From: Euleptes europaea
Taxonomy: Eukaryota > Chordata > Lepidosauria > Squamata > Sphaerodactylidae
Reading direction: 5' to 3'
Assembly: GCF_029931775.1 (NCBI RefSeq)
Contig: NC_079332.1
Span: 19,227,803-19,291,802, forward strand
Length of the DNA: 64,000 nucleotides
Below the pieces are notes generated by a model. The model worked only from the letters and a program-made list of their open reading frames with translations. It had not been told where the DNA came from and ran no database searches. Positions within the stretch are counted from its first letter, which is position 1, and each line of letters begins with the position of its first letter. Both the position numbers and the translations under genes were made by a program. Of the stretch, positions 10,401 to 20,500 are shown piece by piece.

Positions 10401-12318
10401 GTACACCACTTTCTAATAAAGGCTTCACCAGCGTTTGGGGTGCAGGAACTTCATGGGTCATTAACCTTGCAATTAGCTCTTATGTTCAGATGTCTATTTT
10501 AAGCCAAGCAAATAGCTAATAGTGGCTCAGCTCTTATTCCACATTAGCACACTTTAATGATAAAAGGTTGCCAACCTGAGCAACAGGCTATATTCCCACA
10601 TACCCAGAGGACCAGGAAAACAGAGCAGGACTCACCTTGAAAAGCTCCCTCTTGATTTTCCCTTTCAGGAAGTCTTTGACAAACTGAGTGTTCTCTGCCT
10701 GGTCGTGCGACTCCTTGGTCCCTTCCTTCAGCAGCTCTGACAGGTCTGTGGGGTTACTGGGAGAGAGAGGAATACGAGCTATGAGAGAGCTGGTATCGAG
10801 GGGGCACAGAGGAGAAGCCGTCTGATTCGGCCTGTTTGTGCTTCTGGCCTACTGGACAAAAGGCTCCACGACTCAAGGGTGCCTCTGTTCCTTCGGCAGC
10901 TGCGGTGCTGTCCAGAGGGACTCTTCCTGGCCATTGTCAAGGGTAATATACACAGCTGTGCGCACGCACACTTTCAACAGCATGACTATGCACACCAACT
11001 TTGTCAGCTACTCAGTATTTGGTTTTCTGTGCCAATGGGTTTCCCAAGAATTAGGGTAATCCAAAATGAACTAATAGCAGTTCCACCAAGATTCAGCCAG
11101 AACACCCAAAACTGCCAGAGGTGCGTATGCCGGATTGCAGGCTCTGCGGTTCTAAATTCTGTGTGACTATTTTCTTGCAGAACAGGTATTAGTTTCCAGG
11201 CAGAGTTTAAGGAGAGGGGGGTGGATTTGTCATGCTTTTGGTTTCTCCAACAGCACTAACTTCTGGCCCTGCCAGACGCTCCCAAAGAGGACCCATGAGT
11301 GGGCCCTGCCAAGATGGAAGGCACTCCATGGCAACTCTCCCCGCCCCCCAATCCAAACTCAGGCTAAAAACACCCCATCAAGAACACCTCGGCTTGACCT
11401 CCAACCGCTTTTCCAGCTCTGCCTGTTGGGTTCTGGAGCTGCTCCAGCCTTGAGGGCAACATGCTGGGGTGGCCGGAGGCCTTGATGAGGAGAGGTGCGG
11501 AAGCTGCCCCGTGGGTAAGCCCCAGGATATGGACTCTGAGAGAGCAACGCAGGCAAAGGAATCCGGCATGTGAAGGATGCTGAGGAGGAACAGGCAACTA
11601 CTCTTGGCCCAAGCGGGCAGGGCCAGAAACTGCCCTGGGGCCAATTAAGCCTCCTTGCTACTTAAGGAGCCCAAGGAGGCGGCCCCACATCCCGAAGGGA
11701 TGCCTGTTCCAGAAGGGACCCAACAGCACCGGCAGGACGTCTCTTCAGAGCCCCGGAAGGGCTCCAGGCCTGCCTTCCAAGAAGATCAGGAGCCCTGCAG
11801 CCCGTAAGAGGCGGCTGAGCGCTCCGGACCTCAGAGCCCCGTCCACCTTCCCTGGCCACGGAGCTCTCTCAGGGGCCCTCCAGCGGGCAAAGGCATGGGC
11901 CGGGTTCCCGTATAGGAGCCCTCCACTCCCAAACAACCTCCTTGGGGTGGGGCTTGTTGTGCCTGCCCATACTTCAGGGCCAGGGTGAGAATCCTGCCTT
12001 GGGGGAGACCCAGTCCCTGAACGAGCGGCAGCCCCCTCCAGGCCCTGCTTCCTCCACAGCAGAGCAGTCACGCCTGCCTGGCAAGGAGGGCCGTTTCGAA
12101 AGGTGGCCCCCTCCAGCCTGTTTGGGGCGCCAGAGATGCCTGCGGGGGGCTGGGGCTGGGGGTCGAGTCTGCGCCCCCTCCCCAGCCAGCCCCGCCCCAC
12201 CCCCCCACCCAGGAAAAGCACGGGGGAGGGTGGCTCACCTGACGCCGCCCTCCTCCTCCAGGTCCTCGTAGGAGAGGCTCTCCGGCTCGCCCGGACCCTC
12301 GGCGGCCTCCGACGGCAT
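7306..12318 (-). CDS. HMOX2: HMOX2, heme oxygenase 2
   Basis: Five coding exons on the minus strand (12318-12239, 10756-10636, 8837-8346, 7642-7522, 7433-7306) total 942 bp, 313 aa plus stop. The enzyme opens heme to biliverdin, CO and iron using electrons from cytochrome P450 reductase, at the ER membrane. The proximal heme-ligand histidine is His44 (KESHDQAEN). The distal helix is intact at residues 153-173 ([11 protein letters not shown], then [11 protein letters not shown]). Two Cys-Pro heme-regulatory motifs that mark HO-2 over HO-1 are present: KCPYYA (Cys264) and GCPFG (Cys279). Residues about 292-313 are a hydrophobic tail anchor ending AAWYMM. The N-terminal 27 residues are acidic and diverge from mammalian HO-2, as is usual there. 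No lesion seen. Confidence 0.95.
7522..7642 (-). CDS. HMOX2: HMOX2 coding exon 4
   Basis: Acceptor TTCTGCAG, donor GTGAGC. It encodes [20 protein letters not shown], then the [18 protein letters not shown] segment with the first Cys-Pro motif. Confidence 0.93.
8346..8837 (-). CDS. HMOX2: HMOX2 coding exon 3 (catalytic core)
   Basis: A 492 bp, phase-0 exon with acceptor GTCGCAG and donor GTACGG. It encodes residues 68-231: [13 protein letters not shown], the distal helix [11 protein letters not shown], and KAFEFNMQ at the end. Confidence 0.96.
9445..9607. mobile_element. 163-bp foldback element with 12-bp target duplication
   Basis: Arms at 9478-9534 and 9550-9606 are inverted copies of 57 nt with 3 mismatches around a 15-nt loop (9535-9549). 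The unit is flanked by a perfect 12-bp direct repeat TTAAACAGGAAA (9433-9444 and 9608-9619). It has no coding capacity and lies in HMOX2 intron 2. The variable-length duplication suits a retroelement or Penelope-like origin more than a hAT; the family is not established. Confidence 0.7.
9818..9918 (-). repeat. Interspersed repeat fragment, family E
   Basis: Contains AGAGTCAAAGCTCCCTTCAC and a preceding AGACCAACAGGAGC. A related text occurs at 44230-44345 and 52833-52882. Strand is uncertain. Confidence 0.45.
9960..10630. other. HMOX2 intron 2 interior, nothing recognised
   Basis: AT-richer intronic sequence with no coding exon or repeat that I could name. Confidence 0.4.
10636..10756 (-). 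CDS. HMOX2: HMOX2 coding exon 2
   Basis: Acceptor CTCCCAG, donor GTGAGT. It encodes [20 protein letters not shown] and the following helix to RELFK, including the axial heme histidine (His44). Confidence 0.95.
12239..12318 (-). CDS. HMOX2: HMOX2 coding exon 1
   Basis: ATG at 12318-12316. It encodes the acidic leader [20 protein letters not shown] and EEEGGV plus two bases. Donor GTGAGC starts at 12238. It lies in a CpG island. Confidence 0.85.
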
Positions 12319-13005
12319 CGTCCTCCGGCTCTGCTCCCGCCGACGCCTCGCCCAGCCCAGTCCAGCCCCGGCCTTCCTGCCTGCCTCCTGCCCCGGGCAC
12401 AACGAGGGCGGGTCAGGCAGAGCCCGGCGGGACCCTCCCTCTCGCCCCCCTTTCCCTCCCTCCGGGGGTCTCCCCTCTCGCCGCCGCCGCCGGGGAATCC
12501 CGCTGACGCTCCAAGCCGCGCGCATCCCCCAGCCGGCCAAGAGGCCCACCTCGCAAGGCAGGACGGGCAAGGGCGGCCGGGGGGGGGGCGAGGGGAGGAG
12601 GCCCGGGCAGCCAAGGCGGGAGGACCCCAGCCCCGCGGGGGCCCGCACGTGCGCGGCCGGGAACAATGGGGGCCTCGGGAGAGGGGGTCCAGACCTGCCC
12701 ATTGCTGCCCCCCTTGCCCCGAGTCCCGCCAGGGCCCGTCTGCAGCACCGGGCTGCTTCTCCGAAGGGCCGCCCCCCCCCCGCCGCCTCGCCCTCGGCCA
12801 CGCTGGCCTACCTCGCAGGGCTGCAGCCCCCCCCCCGCAGGCGGCCGCCGGTTCGCTCCACGTAGCAGAAAGGGGCGGGGCCACTGCGCCGGCTCGGGCC
12901 CCGGCAAAGACCAGGGATGGAGCCTCCACCAGTAGGGGCAGTCTACCTCCCCTCGGCCCGGCTTGCCGCCACAGGCAGCTCGGCTAACGGGGCGCCCCCG
13001 CTCAC

Positions 13006-13110
13006 CTGCGGGCACCTGGCTCCACTTCCGCGTCTCCTGCTGGGCCCCGGCGGCGGCGGCGGCGGCGGCACTTCCGGTCAAGCGCCTCGGCCGGACCCGA
13101 CTGGGAGAGT
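13006..13110 (-). other. HMOX2: Probable HMOX2 5' noncoding exon
   Basis: A minus-strand donor (CGCAG then GTGAGCGG, exon end 13006) sits in the CpG island just downstream of ETS-like sites. The acceptor used for exon 1 coding sequence was not pinned down, and the exon's 5' end is a guess. Confidence 0.4.
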
Positions 13111-13240
13111 GAAGCGCGCGCGCCGGACAAGCCCCGCCCCCGCCTCTGTGACGCAAGCGCCGCTCGCTGAATATGTATCGGGGGGCGGGGCGTGTGTGTG
13201 TGTGTGACGCCACTCACCGCCCTCCCCTCCTCCCTGCTGA

Positions 13241-13425
13241 AGGAGGGGAGCCCTCTGGCGGCGGCGGCGTGAAGCGGGCAGGGTGGCGCGCCTGCGCTCT
13301 TCGGCAGCCTCGGCAAGGAACGCAGGCGCGCCCTCTGGAGGCGCCGTCGGAGAGCTACTAGGGAGGCGCGCCTGCGCTCTCGGGCAGCCCCGTCAAGGGA
13401 GGCGCGCCATCTGGCGGACGCAGCG
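13241..13425. promoter_or_regulatory. Tandem array of CTCF-like motifs with GGCGCGCC palindromes
   Basis: CCCTCTGGCGG-type motifs start at 13251 (CCCTCTGGCGG), 13331 (CCCTCTGGAGG) and 13407 (CCATCTGGCGG), spaced 80 and 76 bases. GGCGCGCC occurs at 13285, 13325, 13365 and 13401, spaced 40, 40 and 36. The unit around 13283-13340 is repeated around 13363-13418. The motif resembles the CTCF core (CCCTCTGGTGGC form); binding is inferred. Confidence 0.55.
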
Positions 13426-13784
13426 GGCAGCTGCAAGGGAGGAAGCCCCAGGCTCCGCGCGCGGTCCCTGCCCGCGTTCACACGTGCAACGTCACCGAGC
13501 CTGGGTTAGTTAACCTGCGAAGCTGAGACGAGCCCCGCAGGAGCAGGCCGAGCTGGGCCCCTCGCTCATGCCCTGCAAAGCCGCACCGTAGAGCTCCTGC
13601 CTTGACGGGGCGACCGAGAAGCATCCTCCCGGGGTCTGCAGGCGGGGGGCGGCTGGGACCGTGCAGGGGGAGGGGTGGGCCACGCTGGGGCAGGGGGTGG
13701 GCCCCTTCCTCGCAGGGCAGCCCACCCTTTAATCTTGGGTGGAGGAGAGGGCAGACGGGAGACCCCCCCGAAGCGTGATTGACG
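13426..13784. other. HMOX2-DNAJA3 gap, no gene seen
   Basis: GC-rich sequence between the CTCF-like array and a SINE. Human NMRAL1 would be expected around here. No Rossmann-type GxxGxxG start or NmrA-like protein could be found on either strand. Confidence 0.5.
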
Positions 13785-13975
13785 GACTTCGTTTAGAGCC
13801 CGCCCTTCTCTTCGGTGAGAAGCCGAAGCAGCCGGTATTATTCTCACGTCCGTCTTATCCTCACAACAACCCTGTGCGGTAGGCTCGCCTGAGTCCATGA
13901 CTGGCCCAAGGCCACCCAGCTAGCTTCCACGGCAGAGTGGGTCTCCCGGAGCCTAGTCTGAGCCTGCGGGCCTCT
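13785..13975 (-). repeat. SINE family F, reverse copy
   Basis: Shows TCTTATCCTCACAACAACCC, then TGGCCCAAGGCCACCCAGCT and a degraded tRNA-like head. It is a diverged copy in the HMOX2-DNAJA3 gap. Confidence 0.65.
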
Positions 13976-14204
13976 CCCGTGTGCACACTCAGGACCCCAC
14001 CCCCATGCTGAGCCCCTGCAGTGCAGGCCAAGCAGTTCCAGTAGGGCCTGGCTCCCTCCTTCCTTGTTCCCTCCCACCTCCCCCTCAAAGAGGCCCTGCC
14101 AGGAGGGGACCGTTGGGAGAACCTCTCCTCATCAGACTCCAGCACCTCTTGCCCCGGGGTGCCCCGGGGCCAGCCTTGCCTACTGTCATCTATGGATGAG
14201 TCCA

Positions 14205-15012
14205 TTGTCTCTTTCAGGAAAAACTCAGGCAAAACAGGCACTGAGCCTTTCTGCTTTTTCGGTCTTCTGTCAGAGTTTCTCCGTTTTCACCCAACAGTGG
14301 GCCTATGGCCTCTTTCCCCTTGCGTTTGCTCCTCACATATCTGAAGCTTTTCTTGTTGTAGCGAGCCTCCTTGGCCAGCCTCAGCTCACTGTGAGCTTTG
14401 GCCTCTCTGATGGCTGACCTACAGTGCCTGACAACCCGCAGATACTCTTCTTCAGAGGGATGTCCTTGCCTCCATTTCTTGAACATTTCCTTTTTCTCCC
14501 TTAGCTCATCAAGGAGTTCTCTGATCATACACTGGCTTTGTGGATCCTCTACCATGTTGCCTTCTTGTTGGAATATTGAGGCCTTGAGCTTGCAAGAGCT
14601 CTTGTTTTAGGAGAGCCCACCCTTCCCTTGCTCCTTTCCCTTCCAGCAGTCTTGCCCATGGAATGATTCTCATCAGGCCTCTGAGTTTACTAAAATCTGC
14701 CCTTCCAAAATCTAACAGAGACGTGTGGCTACGAACTTCCTTGGTCCTCCACAGCAAAAGGAATTCTAGGAGGACATGGTCACTTCCCCCTAAGGTCCCC
14801 ACCCCTTCACCTCATCTACCATCTCTTGCCTGTTAGTCAATATTAAGTAGAGTATGGCTGAGCCCCTAGTAGCTTCCTCCACCGTTTGATGAAGGAAGTT
14901 GTCGGCCAGGCAGGGGAGGAACTTGTGTGACTGTGGTCACTTTGCAGGGTTGGTCTCCCAGTACACAACAGGGAAGTTGAAGTCACCCATAACTACTAGG
15001 TCATGTTGTTTG
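14205..15012 (-). mobile_element. CR1-type LINE fragment (endonuclease to EN-RT linker)
   Basis: The minus strand translates to recognisable CR1 ORF2 pieces in order. The endonuclease end includes VVMGDFNFPVVYWETNP (about 14990-14940), then [12 protein letters not shown], then LLDFGRADFSKLRGLMRIIP and the linker EEYLRVVRHCRSAIREAKAH, ending GPLLGENGETLTEDR. Stops and at least one frame change show it is dead. It is truncated at both ends. Confidence 0.85.
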
Positions 15013-15224
15013 GATACTGGAGGCGGAGGAGGGTGAAGGCCCGGTGGAAAGCATCTGGGTGAGGATAAGGGAAGGAAGGACTAACAGAATTGTGGCTGGA
15101 GTCTGCTACAGACCTCCTGACCAGGGTGAGGAGGGGGATGCTTGACAGGGAATCTAAACAACATGACCATCCCTTCCCACTTCTCTCTCCCCATCCCCAA
15201 ATTTCAGGGAGCTTTGAAAAGCAA

Positions 15225-17462
15225 AATTAAACAGACTTAACATCTTTAATAGAGCAATTTTATAATTTACATTAATGTTTAATCACCTGACAGAACATCT
15301 TAGTTGGGCGGCGACGCAGGCTGCTTGGTAACAGGTCGGGGGTCAGATGGAGAGCACGTAAATGTCTGGCTGTGGTGGCCCCCATTCATACTGGCAGGCA
15401 GACCTGGCCACGATTCAGAGACTGCTTGCTCAGGCCCCACCCTCTCTGGCAGTTGTCCCCTCCCCAGCCAGGAGTGCAACAAGATGCAAAAGGAAAGGGG
15501 GCCCTCCCCCCCCCCACTGATTCCACACTCCCAGGACATTCACATGGGCTTCAGCCCGCATGGGCTCCATCCTGCAACTGCTGGCCAGCCAGGGCTTCCC
15601 AGCGTGGGTGCCGGGGCCCAGAGGGATGGGTGCGGCCATCCTCCATGACCGGAGCGGCCTCCGTGCCGTCATCCTTTGCAGGAGAGCACAGGAGGGATCG
15701 CATCTAGCCGCCCCTAAAGCTCGTCCCTCCTTGTCCCTTCCAGCTAAGCTTTAGAGCAAAGGGCAAAACTCACTGAGAGGAAGCGATCTAAGCACTGCTA
15801 GGCGATCGAGAGAAAACAGCGACAGACCTCTCCTCCAGAACCACCACCGGGCTTCCCACCCAGGGGGCAGGAGGGGAAAGGGTCAGCGAGACCTGCTGTG
15901 TGCACAGTCGTCCTCCCCAGGGACTCGGCAGGGGGCTGCTCAGTTCTCCAAGGGGCTGGTCAAAACCTTGGGATAGCCAGAGGCCACATTCAGCCAGGCC
16001 TGTTCAGATCCCTGTCCGCCCAGAAGAGCAGGAGGAGGCCAGTTCTCCGGCAGCTGGCCAGTCCTTCAACCCTTCTGTGGCCGAAGTTGCAAAGACGGCT
16101 GTTCCAGAGTCTCTCCTCCTGTGGCACGGCCGAGAGGGCCTCGGGGCTGGGATTTGCAGGCAGGGGCTGGTCTTCCTTCTCCTCCAGCCCCCGGGCTGCT
16201 GCCATCCAAGTCTAGTTTCCAGCAGAGCGTTTCCCTGGAGCCCAAAAACAAAAAGGAAAGTCCGTCGACATGCCCCAAGCTGACAGAATAGAATAATAGA
16301 ATCAGAATTGGAAGGGACCACCAGGGTCATCTAGTCCAACCCCCTGCACAAAGCAGTAAATTCACATCTCCCCCCCCCCAATGACCCCCACTCCATGCCC
16401 AGAAGATGGCCAAGATGCCCTCCCTCTCATGAACTGCCTAAGGTCATAGAATCAGCATTGCTGACAGACGGCCATCTAGCCTCTGCTTAAAAACCTCCAG
16501 GGAAGGAGATCTCACCACCTCTTGAGGAAGCCTGTTCTACCAAGGAACCGCTCTGTCAGAAAATTCTTCCTAATGTTTAGACGAAAACTCCTTTGATTTA
16601 ATTTCAACCTGTTGGTTCTGGTCCGACCTTCCAGGGCAACAGAAAACAACTTGGCACCCTTCTCTCTATGACACCCCTTCAAGTACTTGGAAGATGGTTA
16701 TCATATCCCCTCTCAGTCTTCTCCTCTCCAGGCTGAACATACCCAGCTCCTTCAACCTTTCCTCACAGGACTCGGTCTCCAGACCCCTCACCATCTTCTT
16801 CGTTGCCCTCCTCTGGACACGCTCCAGCTTGTCTACATCCTTCTTCAATTGTGGTGCCCAAACTGAACACAGTACTCGAAGTGAGGTCTCTTTCTAGCTC
16901 AACTGCTAGCAAAAGCCTCCAGGTCAACACTTCAACTGGCGTGGCGGTGAAAGGAAGAGGCCAGCTGGTCTAGCCCTGAGCTCCTCTCCCCCAAAATAAC
17001 CAACAGTGCCGAGCTCTTGTCTTGCACATCACCACCTAGAGTTAATCTCTGCCTGGGCTGGGCCGGGGGGGGGGGGGGTACTCCACCTTCCCTGCCAGGG
17101 CTCCTGGGTCCAGCAGAAGCCTGTCTCAGGGCTGAAGGCCTCACTGCTGTGAGTGGTGCAAAGAGGCACCTCTGTGCGTTGGCTGCCTCCCGCCTCCGCT
17201 GCCCTCGTCTCTCTCGAGCCTCCAGGAGGTGCCTGCTCAATCTCTGCCTCCCCCAATGGGGCAACGTGTGGGCATCCCCTGGGCACGCAGAGGAAGCCAG
17301 GGGGTGCGTGCTGCTTGCAGAGACCACAGCCGCCTCCCGTGGGGGTCTTGCATGCTCCACCCTGACCAACGCTGCGCCGGCCGGCATTTCTGCCGCCAGA
17401 CACAGAGGCCTGTGTGTGAAAACAACAGAAGAGGCTTCCTACCTCGGGGGGGGAGGGGGGCG
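15225..17462 (-). other. DNAJA3: Probable DNAJA3 3'UTR
   Basis: No canonical AATAAA was found near the stop. Two minus-strand ATTAAA variants lie at 15283-15278 and 15250-15245. If used, the 3'UTR is about 2.2 kb and contains the CR1 piece at 16287-16893. An earlier end is possible. Confidence 0.4.
16287..16893 (-). mobile_element. CR1 LINE, 3' end
   Basis: The minus strand encodes the C-terminal CR1 reverse-transcriptase tail ([20 protein letters not shown], then [20 protein letters not shown]) followed by the 3'UTR, ending in ATTCTATTATTCTATTC-type repeats. It is 5'-truncated and broken. It lies in the same strand sense as DNAJA3, inside its likely 3'UTR. Confidence 0.9.
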
Positions 17463-17569
17463 TCAGGAGCTAAACATTTTCTTAAGTTTAGCTAGGAGCC
17501 CCTCCTCTTTGCCGTCCCCTGCCTCCGGCCTGTCCTTGCCTGCCCCAGCTCTAGCCGCACCCCAGCCAC
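17463..17569 (-). CDS. DNAJA3: DNAJA3 coding exon 11 (terminal)
   Basis: Acceptor TGTCCAG after a 2.7 kb intron. It encodes [20 protein letters not shown] and [15 protein letters not shown], then TGA (17465-17463). The end matches the long DNAJA3 isoform tail (family: EEGFLSKLKKMF-like). Confidence 0.9.
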
Positions 17570-20500
17570 CTGGACACAAACAGCAGAGAACGGCATCAGG
17601 GCACATGCTGGCACACAGCGCTGCCACCCCCTCACACCCCACTACCCCCCACACCCGGCCACCCACTAAAGGGAGGGGGACCTCCACCTTCCTTCTTTCT
17701 TCCTCAGAGAAGCCCAGAGGGTGGCCAAGGGCCCACCAGCACGTCCCCGTCTTCAACTCAGCCCAGCCAGCGTGGCCTGGCCTTGAGCGCTCGGAGCTGC
17801 CGGGGGCTTTTCTGCTGCCGTTTCTCGATCCTGCCCCCCCCCAGCAACCTGTGCGCACGTTCAGCCGCCACCTTGGCATGCCATCAGTCACTCAGAAGCT
17901 CTTGTTTCCAGCTCCCCCCCACCCCCGTAGCTCCTGCCAATCTGCTTCAGAGCAGGGCACCTCCACCAGCGACACAACAGGGATCCCTTTTGTGTGTTTT
18001 TGCTGCAACTTCCATTGTTATTTGATTTTGTTGTTTATTGTTTTATAGTATTTTGAAATTAAGCCAGCATGCCCTTTGTTTAACTATATATTGGTAAATA
18101 AACAGTTAAAAACAACACCAACAGGGATCCCAACCTCAGCTGAGCCCCACCGTGTGGCTGAGATGGGCCTGGCGGATCAAAGATCCCATCAGCTGGGAAA
18201 ACCACCTGTCGAGGAGTCTCCAGCCAGGGATCCTCCACATGGTGTCCACCAAAAGGGGACCAGGAAGGAATGTGGAAGGGCAACCCCACTGAGTCCCCCA
18301 CTGCCAGCCCCCTCCTGATCCTCCTCCCTTGGTCACTTTGTCACCTTTCGCACTCCTTCCTTCTGCTGTCCCTCCCTTTCAACCCTCCCCCACACTCCTC
18401 TCCCCCAGCAGGCAAGGAGAGGCTGCTTGCTGAGGTGGTGGGGATGCCATTGGCTTGGGTGGGGGGGTTGTGGCCAAGCTTCCGCCCCCCCCCCTTCACG
18501 TCAGGGCAGCAGCTGCTGCTTCCAAGGTCGCAGGTGTCTGAGCTCATGGCTTGACTGAAACCATTTGATAGCAACAGCTTCACCAACAGCAAAAAAACAC
18601 CAGGGGGTGGGGAGTAGGAAAAGTACAACCCCCCACTGTGAGAACTTAAATACAAGAGCCAAAGGGAAGGAGGATTTACACCTCCCTCAGACTGGAGTTC
18701 GATCCCGACGTTTCAGGTAACTGGCTCAAGGTCGACCCATCCTTCCGAGGTCAGGTAAATGAGTACTCAGCTGGCTGGGGGTAAAGTGTAGACGACTAGG
18801 GAAGGCACTGGCAAACCATCCCATAAACACAGTCTGCCTAGTCAACGTTGGGATGTGACGTCACCCCTTGGGTCAGGAATGACCCTGTGATTGCACAGGG
18901 GACTCCCTTTACCTTTCACAGACTGGAAAACCCACCCCGCCTCAAGAACACCTTCACACACACCCCACAAATAAATCCCCCTAGACAAAGGCTTCTGGAC
19001 TCCCCAGCACAGGCCGGTCTCAGAGGCCCCAACTCCCCTGCAGACTTGCAGGCAGCAGCTGAGACCACCCACCACAATTTCTTTCAAAGGGGATCAGCAG
19101 TAGTCAGCTCAGGCAATTGTGCTGAAAGTTTTGGTGACCCCTTACAAAAACCGAACCTTCCATTTCCCCTTTGTCCGAAACTTATGTAAGAAAATAAAGA
19201 ATGGGGGGAGGCGGCTGGTGAAAAAACAGCCCATACTCTCCCCCGCCCCACACCTAAGTTTCTATAGACATAGTTTCCGGTCCACTTCGCTTCTTGTATT
19301 GTGCACTGACCTTTCTCATGCCAACAAAAGATACACCGAAGTGCTCCCCTCTCCGCAGCGGCAACCACTCTGTTGTGGCATGCTCGACCCCTCAACGAAA
19401 GTCCAAAACTGCCCGCAGGCTCAACACAGTTGGGCACAAGTTGGAAAGCCGCCCCAGAGGGTAAGGGGCAATCAGTGGCCCGCCTGCTATGGCCACTGTG
19501 ATGCTACCAAACCCCACAAAGAAGCTGGGATGCTCGGCTAACTACCTCTGTCTCGTAACGGAGCAGTTCAGGAGGCCGCCTCTACCAGGGAGCAGATCTT
19601 GCGCTCTATGGCAACGCCTGTGGTATGGATCGCTTCCCTTTCATAACCCACTTTCTGCGTTATGGGATGCCATGCCTCAGACAAGCTTTTCGTCGGCCTG
19701 GTTTCCCAGTTCTGTCACCCCGTTCTACTTCACTATTTATTTGAGAGCTTTGCTTAAATCGTTTTCTGTATGCTGTAACTTGCCTTGAATCTCAGCGAGA
19801 AACAAAGGTGGGCGATACATGAATACGTAAATAAAATGTCCTTTTCCTACTTTGTCTGGCCCCAGAGTCAGCCTGTGCCCGGCTTAAGGAGAACTTTGGA
19901 TGCTGCCTCACCTTTAGCATTTACAAGGAAGGCCCGGACATACAAACCCCTCTCTACCCCACTGAGTGTTAAAAGCCTGCAGGTGAACCTCACTGAGGCA
20001 GAGGGGGCATGCCCAGAGCTTTGTGACGGGGGCAGGACCGAGGCCCCACCCTCCCAGCTGCAAGTTCCAGCCCTATTTGGGGCAGGCTCTGTAGGGAGGG
20101 CCTTCCACTCCAGTGTGGCACAGCCGGTCACCGGCGCACAAGGCCCCATTGCTCAAGGGAGGAGCGCCATCAGCGCTAGGCTTCAGCACTGGCCAGTGAG
20201 AGACCCCCTCCCAGCCCCACACCTCGGCAGTGGGCTCTGCTTACCAGTGGTGGTGTTCGCAATACCGTTCACAGTCCCTTCCACCTCCGTTTCATCTTCC
20301 GCATAGCTCAGCATCAAAGATCGCTGGCGGTCTGTCAGTCTCCTGCAGTGTGGAAAGAAAGGGATTCAGACCTGGAGGACTTGCAGCCCTGGGAAAAGAC
20401 TCCTACACAGAAGAAAAGCTGGTTTTTAAATGCCAACTTTCTCTACCACTTAAGGGAGACTCAAACCGGCTTACAATCACCTTCCCTTCCCCTCCCCACA

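Larger units (their letters stand above)
12240..13500. promoter_or_regulatory. HMOX2: CpG island promoter of HMOX2
   Basis: Very GC- and CpG-rich, with a GGC trinucleotide run at about 13050-13068. An ETS/GABPA consensus ACCGGAAGT is on the minus strand (13078-13070) and a second GGAAGTGG-type site is near 13022-13030. No TATA box at a sensible distance was seen. Long open frames on both strands here are by-products of base composition. Confidence 0.7.

Noticed and set aside
11745-12929. 394-codon minus-strand open frame and its plus-strand mirror across the HMOX2 CpG island
   Set aside because: The translation is Arg/Gly/Pro-rich and mirrors base composition. The real coding exon here is only 12318-12239 with a good donor.
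14205-14555. 113-codon frame as a host gene
   Set aside because: It is the CR1 EN-RT linker, continuous with other CR1 pieces to 15012.
13426-17462. Hidden NMRAL1 exons
   Set aside because: Searched both strands by eye for an NmrA-like Rossmann start and following blocks; only CR1, SINE and UTR-like sequence was found.
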